Origin: Rotaria macrura
Taxonomy: Eukaryota; Rotifera; Eurotatoria; Philodinida; Philodinidae
Direction of reading: 5' to 3'
NCBI GenBank assembly: GCA_900239685.1
Contig: OENT01000043.1
Span: forward strand, 186,001 to 250,000
DNA length: 64,000 bases
Part shown: one piece after another, positions 33,691-45,761 of the stretch
How the letters are laid out: each line of letters starts with the position of its first letter
How positions within the stretch are numbered: the stretch's first letter is position 1
The notes under the pieces: generated by a model
What the model was told of the DNA's origin: nothing
Seen by the model: only the letters and a program-made list of their open reading frames with translations
Database searches by the model: none
Position numbers and translations under genes: made by a program

Positions 33691-36600
33691 ATGAACATTA
33701 TTGAAAATGCAGAAAAAGAATGTGCCGTACTTGGTACATTATTTCAAGGAATTGTCAATGAAATGAAGGTTAGTACTAATAAATCGTAATTTCTAACTTT
33801 TGAATAGATAAGAAGACAAAAAAGAAGAAATCTTGAAAGTATCACATGTGTTTGATAGAGCACACCCTACACACACGGAAAGAAACCTTCAAATGCCAAG
33901 GATTTTCTGATCATCAGCAGCATCAAATGTAATGAACTGTCATGTCTTTAAGTTAAAACGATTCCACAAGCTCTAATGCAAACATCGAACATGATTATTG
34001 GTTAAATAGCATAAAGAAAATAAGATTGATCATATTAATTGCATTGCAATCTGACTTTTTTTCACACATTACTGCTATATAACAAAAGAGAAAGTTAACA
34101 TTTTGTTATTTTCATCTTACTATTTGTAGAACAGTTCATCATTATGGGAAGATTTAGCATCAAAAGCAAATAAAATGCATATTCAACTAAAGTAAGTATT
34201 CTATGTTATAATTGTGTTTCATCAACCTTGAAAATTGCGTTCAAGTAATATTATTTAGTAAAAATGAGTATGACTATGCACGAGACATTCATTGTGTTCG
34301 CCTGATCAAATCAACAGGAAAAGCGTTTGAGAGAAATGGCATTGCAATAACCGAAGAGTTGATTCTCTCTTCTTTTTCTTTTTTGTCTATTATTGACGAT
34401 GGTCTGTCTTATATATATATATCTTCATTGATGAGTGCGATCGATAATTGAATGATACACACGCACGCAAACCGAGTAATATTTGATGAACAGCTTCTAT
34501 TAAGGAAATGAAGAAGATGAGAGAGAGAGAGAGAGAAGGAGAACATTCATTTTCAGCTGTCACAATATTTTCTCGTAAAATAATTAGCACTCGACGATGC
34601 TTCTTTGTATTACTCGGCAACTAGGCAAGTGTTATAAGAAGAGTTAAATAGAAAGAAAATAATAGATTCGATCGGTGTATTAATAAGCATATCGTTCAAT
34701 TTCGTTGACGCACGAAATAGACGAACGTGAGTATGTGAATACGATCATTTTGATATTTGCATACTAATTTCTTCTTCTTAATGATAAATATGTGTTCAGT
34801 TTATATTTCCTAATGTGCATTTCATAGTTAAACAAAATGTCAGTTTATTTTATTTCTTTGGATTATTTATGATTTCTGACATGATGAAAGTGACTTGATC
34901 AATCGTTACTATTATTATTATTATTTCTTACACATATGTGCTCATTCATCAAAAATCAAATATCAAATTACTACTGTCTTTCTTCTGTTTAGATCAACAA
35001 TTATTACCTTTAGTCTTTTTCTTGATGCTTTTCAACGTATTGCTGATTTAGCAACAAATACAAAAGGTGCAACAAGAGAAATTGGCACAGCATTGACACG
35101 TTTAATTTTACGTCACAAATCTATTGAACAAAAATTTAAATCTTTTACAAGTTCATTGGTCGAAACATTTATTCAGCCACTAAATGAACGTATTGAAGAA
35201 TGGAAAAAATCAGCAAATACATTAGATAAAGATCATGCGAAAGGTCTCAAAGGTAAACAGTGATTAAATTTTTCTTGGTTACGCTTTGCCTTTGTAATAA
35301 TTTTATATATTTTCTAATTTAGACTACAAAAAATTACGTAATGAACTACGTAAGAAAGCAACAGAGACGGCCAAGTTACAGAAGAAATGTCGAAAACGTA
35401 TGAAATTATCCTAATCAATTGAATATATAATTTATTTATTTTTTTTCCAGTACCTAAACATGATACATTACATAATAAACTGAATTCAGCTGTACAAGAA
35501 GTATCGAACTATTACGGAATGTTAGAAGAACGTGAGAAACAAGCATTACGTTCAGCTATGATTGAAGAACGAAGTCGTTTTTGTACATTATTTACTCTAC
35601 TGAAACCTGTTATGGTAAATAGAGGATTAAATCAATTAAAAATCTCATCAATTAGTATTTCCGAGTACAGGATGTAACAGAAAAGAAGAATTTGACAGGC
35701 TTTATACTAAATTCATGCAATTTCCTTGCCGATTTTTTTACTTTACTGTTACTTCCGTTCTTAAAAATTTACGAATGACTTGTCATAATAGATGTATGAA
35801 TTTTTTTTTCTCTTCTATTTATTTCCATAGGAACTTGAAATATCATTAGCATCAGAAATGAGTCATATTGAAGATCTTGTTCAATATTTAGCTAAACATA
35901 CAACTGATCCACATAATTTACCAACAGCCAGCGAACAAGTTATCAAAGATATTAAAGGCATTGATTACAGTACGATTGTTGCATTTAAAGTAAATTTTCG
36001 TTGTCTCATATGATGATCATATGTTTGTTTTCTTACCATAAATATCATTTAGACTCCGCCATCCTCGCCGGGTTCACTTAGTTCACGGAAATCAAGTGTT
36101 TGTTCAATAAATAGTATTAGTAGTTCATCATCGAATTCGACCAATAATTCGAATAGTCCAAGTCATAACCAAACTCCAATACAACAACCACAACAACAGC
36201 AGCAGCAGCAACAACAACAACAACAACATCAACAACAGCAGCAACAGTTACAATCACAGATACCAATACCGATTCAACATCAATTTTGTCATTCAAATAC
36301 TAATAATCGATCATCATCGATACCGGTACGAATCGTTTTCTTTCATCAATTTTAGTAGTATATAATTTGATCGTTTTGTGTATTAGTCGAATGTAGCTGT
36401 GAGTCGCTTATCCAGTGTATCATCTCAAGATTCGGGTTTTACATCTCAAGAACAGTTTTTTGCTCGTCCACCATCACCACTTGAAGAAGCAGAAGTAAGT
36501 GTAGTTTTCCTTTTATTGTTTTCCATTCAAACAAAAAAATCCAACTTTTTGTTTTTTAATTCAGCGCGAAGTTGATGGAAGTTCTAGTCCGTTGTTAGTT

Positions 36601-38638
36601 GTATGTTCAACATTAAATGCTTGGGCAAAGCGACCCGAAATTCCATCCAATTGTAAACATCCGGCAACAGTAACCGGTGCACCTGAACCAGTAAAAAATT
36701 GTCGACCAGCTATAACAGCGCATACGTTTGATCCACCATCACCTAGCCTATTTGAAAAACCAAACTGGCAAATCTATGAAGAAACAAATCATCGAGCTAC
36801 CACAGTTAGTATTTTTAACCATAATTATCAAAAATGAAGAAGAAAAAAAACACACGAATTGAAAATACAAAAATCTATTTATATTTAAATAGATATCTGA
36901 CGATGGACTTTACGGTGCATTATCTCGTCAACATTCAGTGCCATCACGACGTTGTCGTATACGTGATCTTAGTTTGGATAGATATTCACCAATGCGTGAA
37001 CAACATTATCAATCGACGTTAAGTAATACTTCTAATGGACGTGTTAAACCTACACAACCACCCACTGTACCACAAGATTATTATGGTACGATGACAAATC
37101 GTCATAGTTCAGGTAAGATCATTTTCTCACTATATTGATAGTCAATCTTTGTATGAAGACGTATAAATCATATTTGTCTGTCTGTCTCGCACATCTTTAC
37201 TCGTAGATCATTTCTCATATTGAGTATTAACTTGAATATGATGAACATCTGTTCTAATGATCATTTATTAGTTATTATGGGAAATACAAAAGACTAAACG
37301 CAAGCTTTGTCGTATTAGATCATTCTTCATTTCATAGAAGCAGTCATTTTTTACAGACAAGATCGATGTCAAACGATTCGATTGACTTCAAGGCAGCTTT
37401 CTATACCCCAAAGCGACAAAATTCACTTCCCTCTCTCATAAAAGACATAAAGATTTCAAAGTATTTCCTTCAAAACTCAAACATGACATAAGATGAAATT
37501 ATGTCTTTCGTAGTTGTCGTAATTTTCTTAATTAAATTTATAAAACGTAGAAAAAAAAATGTATGAATGCGTAACTTTGCAATAAATTTTTACATTTCCT
37601 AATTATAATGAGAAATAGTGAACAAATAGAATGTCTCTTGTTGAAATGAGTATTTAGATAATTACGCAAGAATTATTTCGGATCTTGTTCTAAAATGTAA
37701 ATGACTTTCATCTATTTTAGAAGATACCAATCAACGTATTAGAAGTTCTACATTGCCATCGGAACAAATTGTAAGCAGAAACAAAACTGTTCAATTTTCT
37801 TCTCAATTATATCAACTGTTTTTTAGGCAGCAGATGCACGAACAATTGTTTGGCGTGAACGACAACGTCAAAATGGTATCAATTCAACATCTCAATATGG
37901 AACTTATTATGGTAAACCATCGTTTGAATCGGCTGATGAAACACTTGATGAAAGTTAGTTCTTAAATCTGAAGAAAATTTTTCACATATACATATATATA
38001 AATGACTTTTTTTTGTCTATTCTATCCTATCTCTTCAGTGTATGAATATTTGACTAAAAGTAAGCTATAATTATAATTTTATGAATAACTATGTTCCTAT
38101 TTTTAAACAATCGATTTTAGGTATTCATTCATCGAATCAATCACAAAAATGTGAAACACTTCGTCGTGGTATGTCAATAGCAATGAGTCAAAATGAAAAA
38201 CCAGCACCACCCATACGTCGTACACCATCAATGAATACCAATTGTTATCATCAACAACAACAACAACAACAACAACAAATCAATAATGGTTATATAGAAT
38301 TACAATCACGTCTTAAAGCTCGCTTAAAACGAGCCGAAGAAATAGCCAATCAAGTGGATATGATTAATTCACAACCACAAAAAACGACAACAGTAACTAA
38401 ATCGTTGATGACACCAACAACAATCATTTCCCAATCGAATACAACTGATGATGATTTTCCACCACCACCACCAGAATTTCTTCTCAATGATAATTTAAAA
38501 CCATTGTCATTAGCTAGAACAACAACAGAAAAACACACCACCCCAGTTCACTCATCTTTACTTGAAGAAATTCAACGTGGTTTTAAATTACGTAAAACGG
38601 CAATGAACAGAGATAGATCAGCACCGCGTTTAAAATAG
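33691..38638 (+). CDS. MTSS1: MTSS1/MIM-like I-BAR and WH2 actin-membrane regulator
   Basis: Fourteen exons: 33691-33768, 34130-34191, 34993-35252, 35323-35397, 35451-35614, 35831-35989, 36053-36325, 36387-36494, 36565-36804, 36893-37112, 37721-37770, 37827-37953, 38039-38059, 38121-38638. Phases close and give 784 aa (human MTSS1 about 755). Residues 1-250 are the I-BAR (IMD) domain: ECAVLGTLFQ, FLDAFQRIADLATNTKG, EIGTALTRL, EEWKKSANTLDKDHAK, AMIEERSRFCTLF. Then TPPSSPGSLSSRKSSVCS and RLSSVSSQDSGFTSQE match the conserved Ser-rich linker of MTSS1. Gln tracts (about 295-330) and PPPPPEF precede a C-terminal WH2 motif, LLEEIQRGFKLRKT, with DRSAPRLK. The protein bends membranes outward and binds actin monomers at the cell cortex. 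A 21-nt microexon (38039-38059) is included. Confidence 0.93.
34192..34992 (+). other. Long MTSS1 intron 2
   Basis: An 801-bp intron between the first two I-BAR exons and the large third exon. It contains a GA microsatellite at about 34519-34536 and no coding domain. Confidence 0.8.
34519..34536 (+). repeat. GA microsatellite in MTSS1 intron
   Basis: About nine GA units. Confidence 0.75.
37113..37720 (+). other. MTSS1 intron 10
   Basis: A 608-bp intron, starting GTAAGATC and ending CTATTTTAG. Nothing recognisable inside. Confidence 0.8.
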
Positions 38639-41600
38639 TTTATTTCTCAGGAATGACTTTGTTTGTTTACTCTTTCTTTTCTAATCGTGTGCGCAGATAT
38701 ATAATTGTCCGATTAGTGTATACTCAGTCTTGATAAAATGAATCAACATAAATGACTTTTGTACATAAATCTTTACATAAGACAAAATATTCATGTATTA
38801 ATTTTTCTCAACTCTTTGTTTTTCGTACGTTTGTTGTTGTTTATTGCTGTTGTCTGTTTTGTTTTTCTCTTTTTACAAAGACCAGCATCATATTCACTCC
38901 AGTTGTTTCACTATCTTCTTGTTGGTTATGTTTTTGCTTGATCAACAACTAATTCTTGTTTGAAGCATTTTTCTATTGATCAGCTTTACACAAGTAATAA
39001 CTGTGGACATCATCAATCCGTTTTTGTACGATGCTCATACACTTGAACCTAAGAATCTACTATATGATGCAGTCACTAAAAGTTATTATGGAATCGAATA
39101 AGTTTCTCCTACGTCGTCTGTATCGCTCTAATATTACGAGTTTATTCTTCGTACGTTCTGACAAATACATTCGAAACAAATTCTCATTAACGAAAAGTCA
39201 TATACATCGAGTTTTACTCTCAATAGTTGAAATTGAAATCTATTGATTTCAATAGAGATTTACAAGAAAATATAATATACTCGTCTCCAGATACTGACTA
39301 ATATTTTATTTTGATTGACTTTAATAGAAGTATAAAGCTCGTTGTTGCTTAGCATTCCCTAAAGTAATGAAACCAACATTTTCGTATGATACCTTTAATT
39401 CTCGTGCATTTCTGTCAAAAAACAATGTCGTAAAGAGATCAACGATGTATCACTTTTATGTAGAATTAATCTATCACCTTTTGTGATTAGGAAAATCATT
39501 TATATTCGGCTTTTGACACATGAAACGACAAGCTTTGTATTCAGAGACGAGCCCTAAGTATGGAAAATATGATGAAGATTTAAAAAAAAAACATTCTTCT
39601 TATTCGAGTCAATCCAAAGAAAAATTTGTGTCACCAATTTTTGAATTTATCGCATATATTTTATTCATAATCACAAAAACTTTCGAAGTTACACTCATCA
39701 AAGCATTAATTCTATAAAATTCATTGCCAACGAGTGTTACCATTCTCATTATTTTCATGTATGTACGTATATAGATTCTTTTATTATAGTGTATAGAAAT
39801 ATGTTTTCTTTTCAACAGTTTTATACAATGTTGTATCTTGAAATAGAGATATGTTAAATTCAAAGAAATTTTGTTTACTAAACAAAGTAATTAGTGAATG
39901 TTGAGTTAAAATGTTCGATGAAAGTTATAAACATTATTTTGCTTCTTTATACCATCGTATTTAGTCGAGCGTATATTTAAACAATCATTCATCACAACCA
40001 TCATGAAAATAATATTCAATAACTTTTTTCTAAATCCCAAATGTTAGTTAACAGTTCGCGAAAGCCGTTTTTTTTTAAAAATTTTCATTCTTACAATTCA
40101 TTTTTCTTTTTTCGTTGTATCTAATAATGTATTTCCTGACATTTTCATTGCTCTATGATTGATTATACGCTATATGTCAACGACGACGTCTAGTGAAATC
40201 GAAATTTGTCAATATTCTCATATGAACGACATAAAAGGATAAACTAAAGAAATTATGAAGTTTGTGAAGTTATGCATGTAAACTTTTCTCAACAAATCGA
40301 ATTACATAACACATAATATGCTGCATTATTAGTTGCTTGAGATATAATGAATGTATACATCTGGCTTATTTGTCAGTATAACCAATGATAAGTCGAGTCA
40401 TAATAATAAGTGATGAAAAATGAACATACATAGAAAAAAAATGTTCTTCAGTCAAAACGAAGATAAACGAGAAAAATTATTTTTTTCAAATGTAAAAGTA
40501 AAGAAGACAGATTGCTTTTTGATGATTGATTAGTGTTGAACACGAGCTGTCACACATTCTGCACTTTAGCATGTTTTACGTGAGTATCATTAAACTCAAG
40601 AACAAAGATGAGTTCGACTTTTGAGTAGTCGAAAGATTGTTCTTACGGCGATAGATGTTGTACTTCATGAACATCAAAGAAAAGTTTAATGACGAGCGAA
40701 GACGTATGATATTGGAAAAGTTCTTTCATGAAAAAAAAAAGATTCGATCGAATATCTATCTGTTGGCAATTAAAATGATTCCGTGTAGTCCATGTCAAAC
40801 AAACTTATTTATTCTAATTATCGATGCGACTAGATTTTAATGCATTGATATACTCGACAATTTATATTTTGTATGAAATAATGGAGGTTACCGTTTCATC
40901 GTAAACTGTGATTTAGATTATTTCAATAACTAAAATATTTTATAGAAAATAAATATAATAACATTGGTCGATTTTCGTTCATGTCAAAATTGTGTGACTA
41001 CATTAATTTATGAATTTAATTCAAAAAATTAAGATACGAAACATTCTTCTTCAGTATAGTCAATAATTACTATTTATATGCCGATCTAAGATTACATTTT
41101 TCATTTTCGAAAAATGTAATAATTGATTGATGACGTTGTAAAGACAAGCAAAAGTATTCCGTCCGATGTCTCATATCTATGTCAATTATCTGTTTTTTGT
41201 CGGTCATTATTACATAGTATGTTAATAAATAGGAAAAATGACAAAGACTCTTTTGAAGATTTATCTATAGCATCGAATTTCATAAATATCTCTTTCTCGA
41301 AATGTTGACTGATATAACAAGTATATGTAGAAACCTTTCAAATTCTAATGTGCGTTTTCACATTTTTGATGAAAAAAAATAAATAATTCAAAATTTTCAT
41401 ATCTAAGATAAAATTTATTGTAAATTTTATAAAATATTTTTTTCGACTCGGTGTCTTGTTTTACATATTGAATATATTTAAATTCTGAAATGAAACTTCG
41501 AAAAATAGACTAACTATTAGAAAATAGAGACATTGAAAATAACTAAATATGAATGTGAACAAAAATCTTCTCTGAATACTGTCTCTACAAGAATATGTAA

Positions 41601-41684
41601 TATTGTCTGGTGAAAAATGAATCATCGAAATCATAAGATGACATCTAGTGAAGCTTTTCATTTTTAGTTTTAATAGTATCTTTT

Positions 41685-42168
41685 TGTGTACTCAAAAAGT
41701 GAGTACACTACTAAAATCGGTCAGTGTATCCGTCCGGCCAGCCGTCCGTTTATTCGATAACTCTTCACAATTACATTCGATTGAGTTGAAATTTTGTGCA
41801 CAGAATTGTCTCATCAATATCTCGGTCNATTGTCATTTTTCACCAAACCATCCCTGAGGTTGGGGTACAGGGATTTTTTGAAAAAAAGCGTTTTTCTCAG
41901 AATTATCCACCATGTATATAAATCGACTCAGTTTTTAACGCTGATTCTGAATCTGATATTAGTTTTGAACCAAATCGTAGCTTTGTAACAAAACATCGCC
42001 TGAAACAGGTCTCGAAATGCACAAAAACTGCATCCAGAAACCAAATGCCTAGATATGTCTCAGATGACTACTAGTTTTGAAGATTCCCAAAAAGGTTTAC
42101 CGAGATACTTCTTCTGTGCACACATTCTAGAATGACTGATTTGTCTCATTCACTTTTTGAAGTACACA
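41685..42168. mobile_element. Putative non-autonomous repeat with inverted ends
   Basis: Left end TGTGTACTCAAAAAGTGAGT at 41685-41704 and right end (read inward on the minus strand) TGTGTACTTCAAAAAGTGAA match except for one inserted T and the final bases, bounding about 484 bp. The interior is less AT-rich than its surroundings (CCGTCCGGCCAGCCGTCCG) and has no coding domain. The left end is also its own hairpin (GTGTACTC...GAGTACAC). No convincing target duplication was found, so the superfamily is unknown. Confidence 0.5.
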
Positions 42169-42173
42169 TAACT

Positions 42174-42191
42174 CTCGGACTTAAGTCCGAG
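42174..42191. repeat. Perfect 18-bp palindrome
   Basis: CTCGGACTTAAGTCCGAG is fully self-complementary and lies 6 bp beyond the right end of the repeat at 41685-42168. It could be a hairpin at the true 3' edge of that element. Confidence 0.8.
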
Positions 42192-42781
42192 GTTTTCACA
42201 TTTATTTTTTTCTGTTCATACTAGTTGAATCTCTTTCGACTTGATATATTTCGAAGAGAAATTTTCGTAGATACCAATATAACTGTAAAAGTGATATCAC
42301 ATTGTAAAATATTCTTAATGATGGACTCAATATTTCGAAGTTGAATTGATATATATATATATATAAATATTGAAAACATGAAAGTTTTTACGATCGAAGC
42401 ATAATTGAACTAAACATAAAGTTATAGTTGTAATTGATTTAGAGCAATATTCATTATTCTCATTGTCTTTACATATATAAAGATTGTTTTTATCTGTTGT
42501 GTATAAATTTCTTTCTCATCTTTTGATCGTAATTTTCTTTGTGAAAGAATAATGATAATAATTGACAATTTTGAAAAAATGCCCGTTTCTATTTTATTAC
42601 AAAGTGCACTTGATTTCGCCTTGCTCAAAAGCGCGAATGTAATAAGAGATAGAAATATGAATACAAATCATGCTGATCTAAATATGAATGATAAAAGAAA
42701 AACAACAGAATGAGCATTTTATCTAACAGCATCCAATGTAGAAAACCCAACTACCAATGATGATCTCGTTAATTCATCCGA

Positions 42782-45761
42782 TTAAACTACAGGAGCTTGC
42801 TTTTCAGCAGCTGTTGTCTTGAATTCGAGTAATTCTTTGTTAGCATCATCATAATTAATTTTTTCATCATGAACATCATCTCGTGCCCATGGTTCAGTTT
42901 CACCACGAGCTAAGAATGTAAATGCAATAGCTGATATAAGAAATGCTGCAGCATATATCGTAAATGCTAATTTCCACTCTGCTGCTGTTTTCTAAAATAT
43001 AAATAGAAAATAAAACGGAGAATTAAATTCAATAAAATCTATTTTTCGTAATCTCTAATACGTACATGTCGTGTAATGATGCTTGTTAAATAGGGTCCAC
43101 CAAATCCGCCAATACTTGCTAGAAAAGAACATCGCATATTATTTTCAAAATCTACGACACGATTCTACATTGACTTACATATTGTATTGCAAATACCAAA
43201 GACAACACCCGAATGCACACCACTAAAATCGCCAACATTAACAATATAACCTCCAGACATCATTAAACCACTGGAAATAAGAAAAACAATATACATATTC
43301 AACAATAATAATTGTACACTCTTACTTTAATGCTACTCCAACAATCAAAAGAAAAACCGCTAAATAACGACGTTCACAATTAAGAAATGATATTAAGAGA
43401 AGACATATTGCCGGCGACAATGTTCCAACACCATGAAATAGTTTTCTTGTATTCACGATTTTTAAGTATTTCTTTTTTATTATGAAATCTGCTAAACCAC
43501 CCGATAACATAACAATAGTAAAACTACCAATATGTGGTAATGCAGAAAGAAAACCATTTTCTTCTATACTAAATAGTAAGACTTCGTTCATATATTCTGG
43601 TACTACTGCCCATATAGCTATGATAATTTTTCAAAAAAAATACCAAAAACATTATCACTATCTATTCATTTACATTCATGATGTTAACAAACCATAAAGA
43701 CCAAAGTCAGATGAAACCATAGAGATAAGAATACACCAGAAGCCTTGCGATTTTAACATGGCTAACCAGGGTGTTCTCTAATATGAATACGTAAGAATGC
43801 ATACATGATTGGTATTTTCTTGTTTTCCTTCTTACTGTACGTGTATCTTGAATTTTTTCTGCTGCTTTGCACGATTGAATGTATTCTTTTTCCGTTTCTG
43901 ATATATGTTTATTTGTTGTAGGTGTATCAGTTGCAAACATTAGCCAAACAAAAGACCAAAGTATGCCCAGACCACCTTAATTACATGATAGTTAGATAGG
44001 AAATTTCTAATTTTCAACTTTCAATTTACCAAGAAGATAGAAAAAGAATGACCAACCAAATCGAAGTATAAATGGTACTGCATCATTCAATGTAAATCCA
44101 CAAAAAAGACCACCGATTATCAATGAAACAATAGTACCCATGGATGGGCCTGACAAAAATAAAAATTATTCTTTCCTATCGAATATGATCAAATTCATTT
44201 CTATGAAAGACATGTACCAGAACTTTGGAATGACAAAAGAGTTGTTCGTTCGGTAGCTGGTGCCCATGTTGACCAAAATCGAAATATTGTTGGCCAAAGA
44301 CCACCCTTTAAGGATAAAAAGAAAAAAAAGTATAATTCTGAAATAGACATTATCCTACTAATGATGTACAACATTCGTATAACTTTCAAGACATGTTTTC
44401 TTTCAGATAAAATAAGTATTCAATAAAATAGTTTCAGAAGAGTTATGTCTTCAATACGGATGACTTCAAATTTTGCACTCGACACTTGTCCGCTGTGTTT
44501 GTCTGTTAATAATCAATGGAAAATTCCTTTCACTTACAACATTATGTTAATCAACTGAGTAAATGTAAACATGATAATAATAGATTGTTGCTACATTCTT
44601 AGTATTACAAGTTTCTTTTTGACTGCTTCTGCATAAGTAATTTATAGGTAACAAACAAAAACAAATTGAGTAATATTTAGCAAATTAAAACTGGCTCCTC
44701 TTATGTATGTTGATTTCATCGATGTGTATAATCGACAATCAATCGTGTCAAGCTTGTAATTTTTATCCGATAGAATTAGAATAATCTATCTTGCATCATC
44801 GAACAACAAATATATTTCTTCTCTATAAAAGCAAAAATCACTAATAACATGCTTAGTCTCAGATTAACAATTTATTTTTGTCGAATCTAATTTGCCAGAG
44901 ACATTTTTTTGTTTTAAATCTTTGTAAGTTAAAAAATGATTTCTTTAAAATATTCAAACATATGATATTTGAAACGAATCATATTAATTATCATTCTCAA
45001 TGAAATGAATTAATGTAGAGAACAGATGTTTGTTTCTGAGTACGTACTTGAGCTGCACCAGCCAATGCTCGCAATAAAACAACGAAAGTAGCATGAAAGT
45101 TTGCCGCTATTGGTAATAGTAATGTAGCCACTGACGATACTAATATAAGTATAGCGAGAAAACGCTTTGGTCCAAGTATATTAACGGCAACAGATGATGG
45201 TATCTGTGTTATTGCATAACCCCAATAGAATGAACCAAGAATAACACCACGTGTTTTTTTTGGCCAAAAAAGTACTTGACCTGCCTATTGTATGAATAGA
45301 TATTAATCAAATCACCCTAAGAATTTAAAAATAAAAAGACAAAACTATTCATACAGATCGACTCTTTTCAACTGTATGTTTATGGCATGATGCTGGAATG
45401 TTACGATCAATAGCTAGAGTATCACTACTATTTGTTGATGAAGATACATCAATATCAGCATCAGGATTAACCATACAAACAATGCCAACACTAAAAACAG
45501 ACGAGTAGCATAAAAATTCATTGGTCATTTTACGATTATTAAATCATACGCAAGTCCATTTCGTTGAGCATAACAAAGAAAAAAACCAAGAAATGCCAAA
45601 AATGCCAGAAAAAGTCGAAGTGAACATACTAGTGGCGCTAATATGTAATGACAAGTAAAGAAATCGATGGATACTTTTTCTTCGTCCAATAAATATTCGT
45701 TCTACATACCTTTCCCTTTGCCAGAATCATTAACTGTATAGACGTCTTTACTTTTTGTCAT
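42782..45761 (-). CDS. SLC17-family anion transporter (sialin/VGLUT-like)
   Basis: Twelve exons: 45761-45710, 45637-45550, 45490-45355, 45284-45048, 44305-44218, 44149-44030, 43975-43836, 43777-43693, 43617-43326, 43270-43179, 43118-43066, 42991-42782. Phases close and give 530 aa, near the 500-580 aa usual for SLC17. It is a multi-pass major-facilitator protein. TM1 is LRLFLAFLAFLGFFLCYAQR; a long Ser-rich luminal loop follows, then TRGVILGSFYWGYAITQIPS (the family GSFFxGY-x-x-TQIPGG signature with PSS instead of PGG), WSTWAPATERT (cf. RWAPPLERS), HPxIS-like KHISETEKEYI, SALPHIG, GGLADFI, and a tail ending in GETEPWA (the GE-x-Q-x-W end of SLC17). Members move sialic acid, glutamate, urate or phosphate; the substrate cannot be fixed here. 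Intron 4 is 742 bp. Confidence 0.85.

Larger units (their letters stand above)
38639..42781. other. Intergenic between convergent MTSS1 and SLC17 genes
   Basis: 4.1 kb. It contains the repeat at 41685-42168 with its neighbouring palindrome and an AT patch at about 42350-42366. All frames are short and lack domains; one base is undetermined (41827). Confidence 0.45.
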
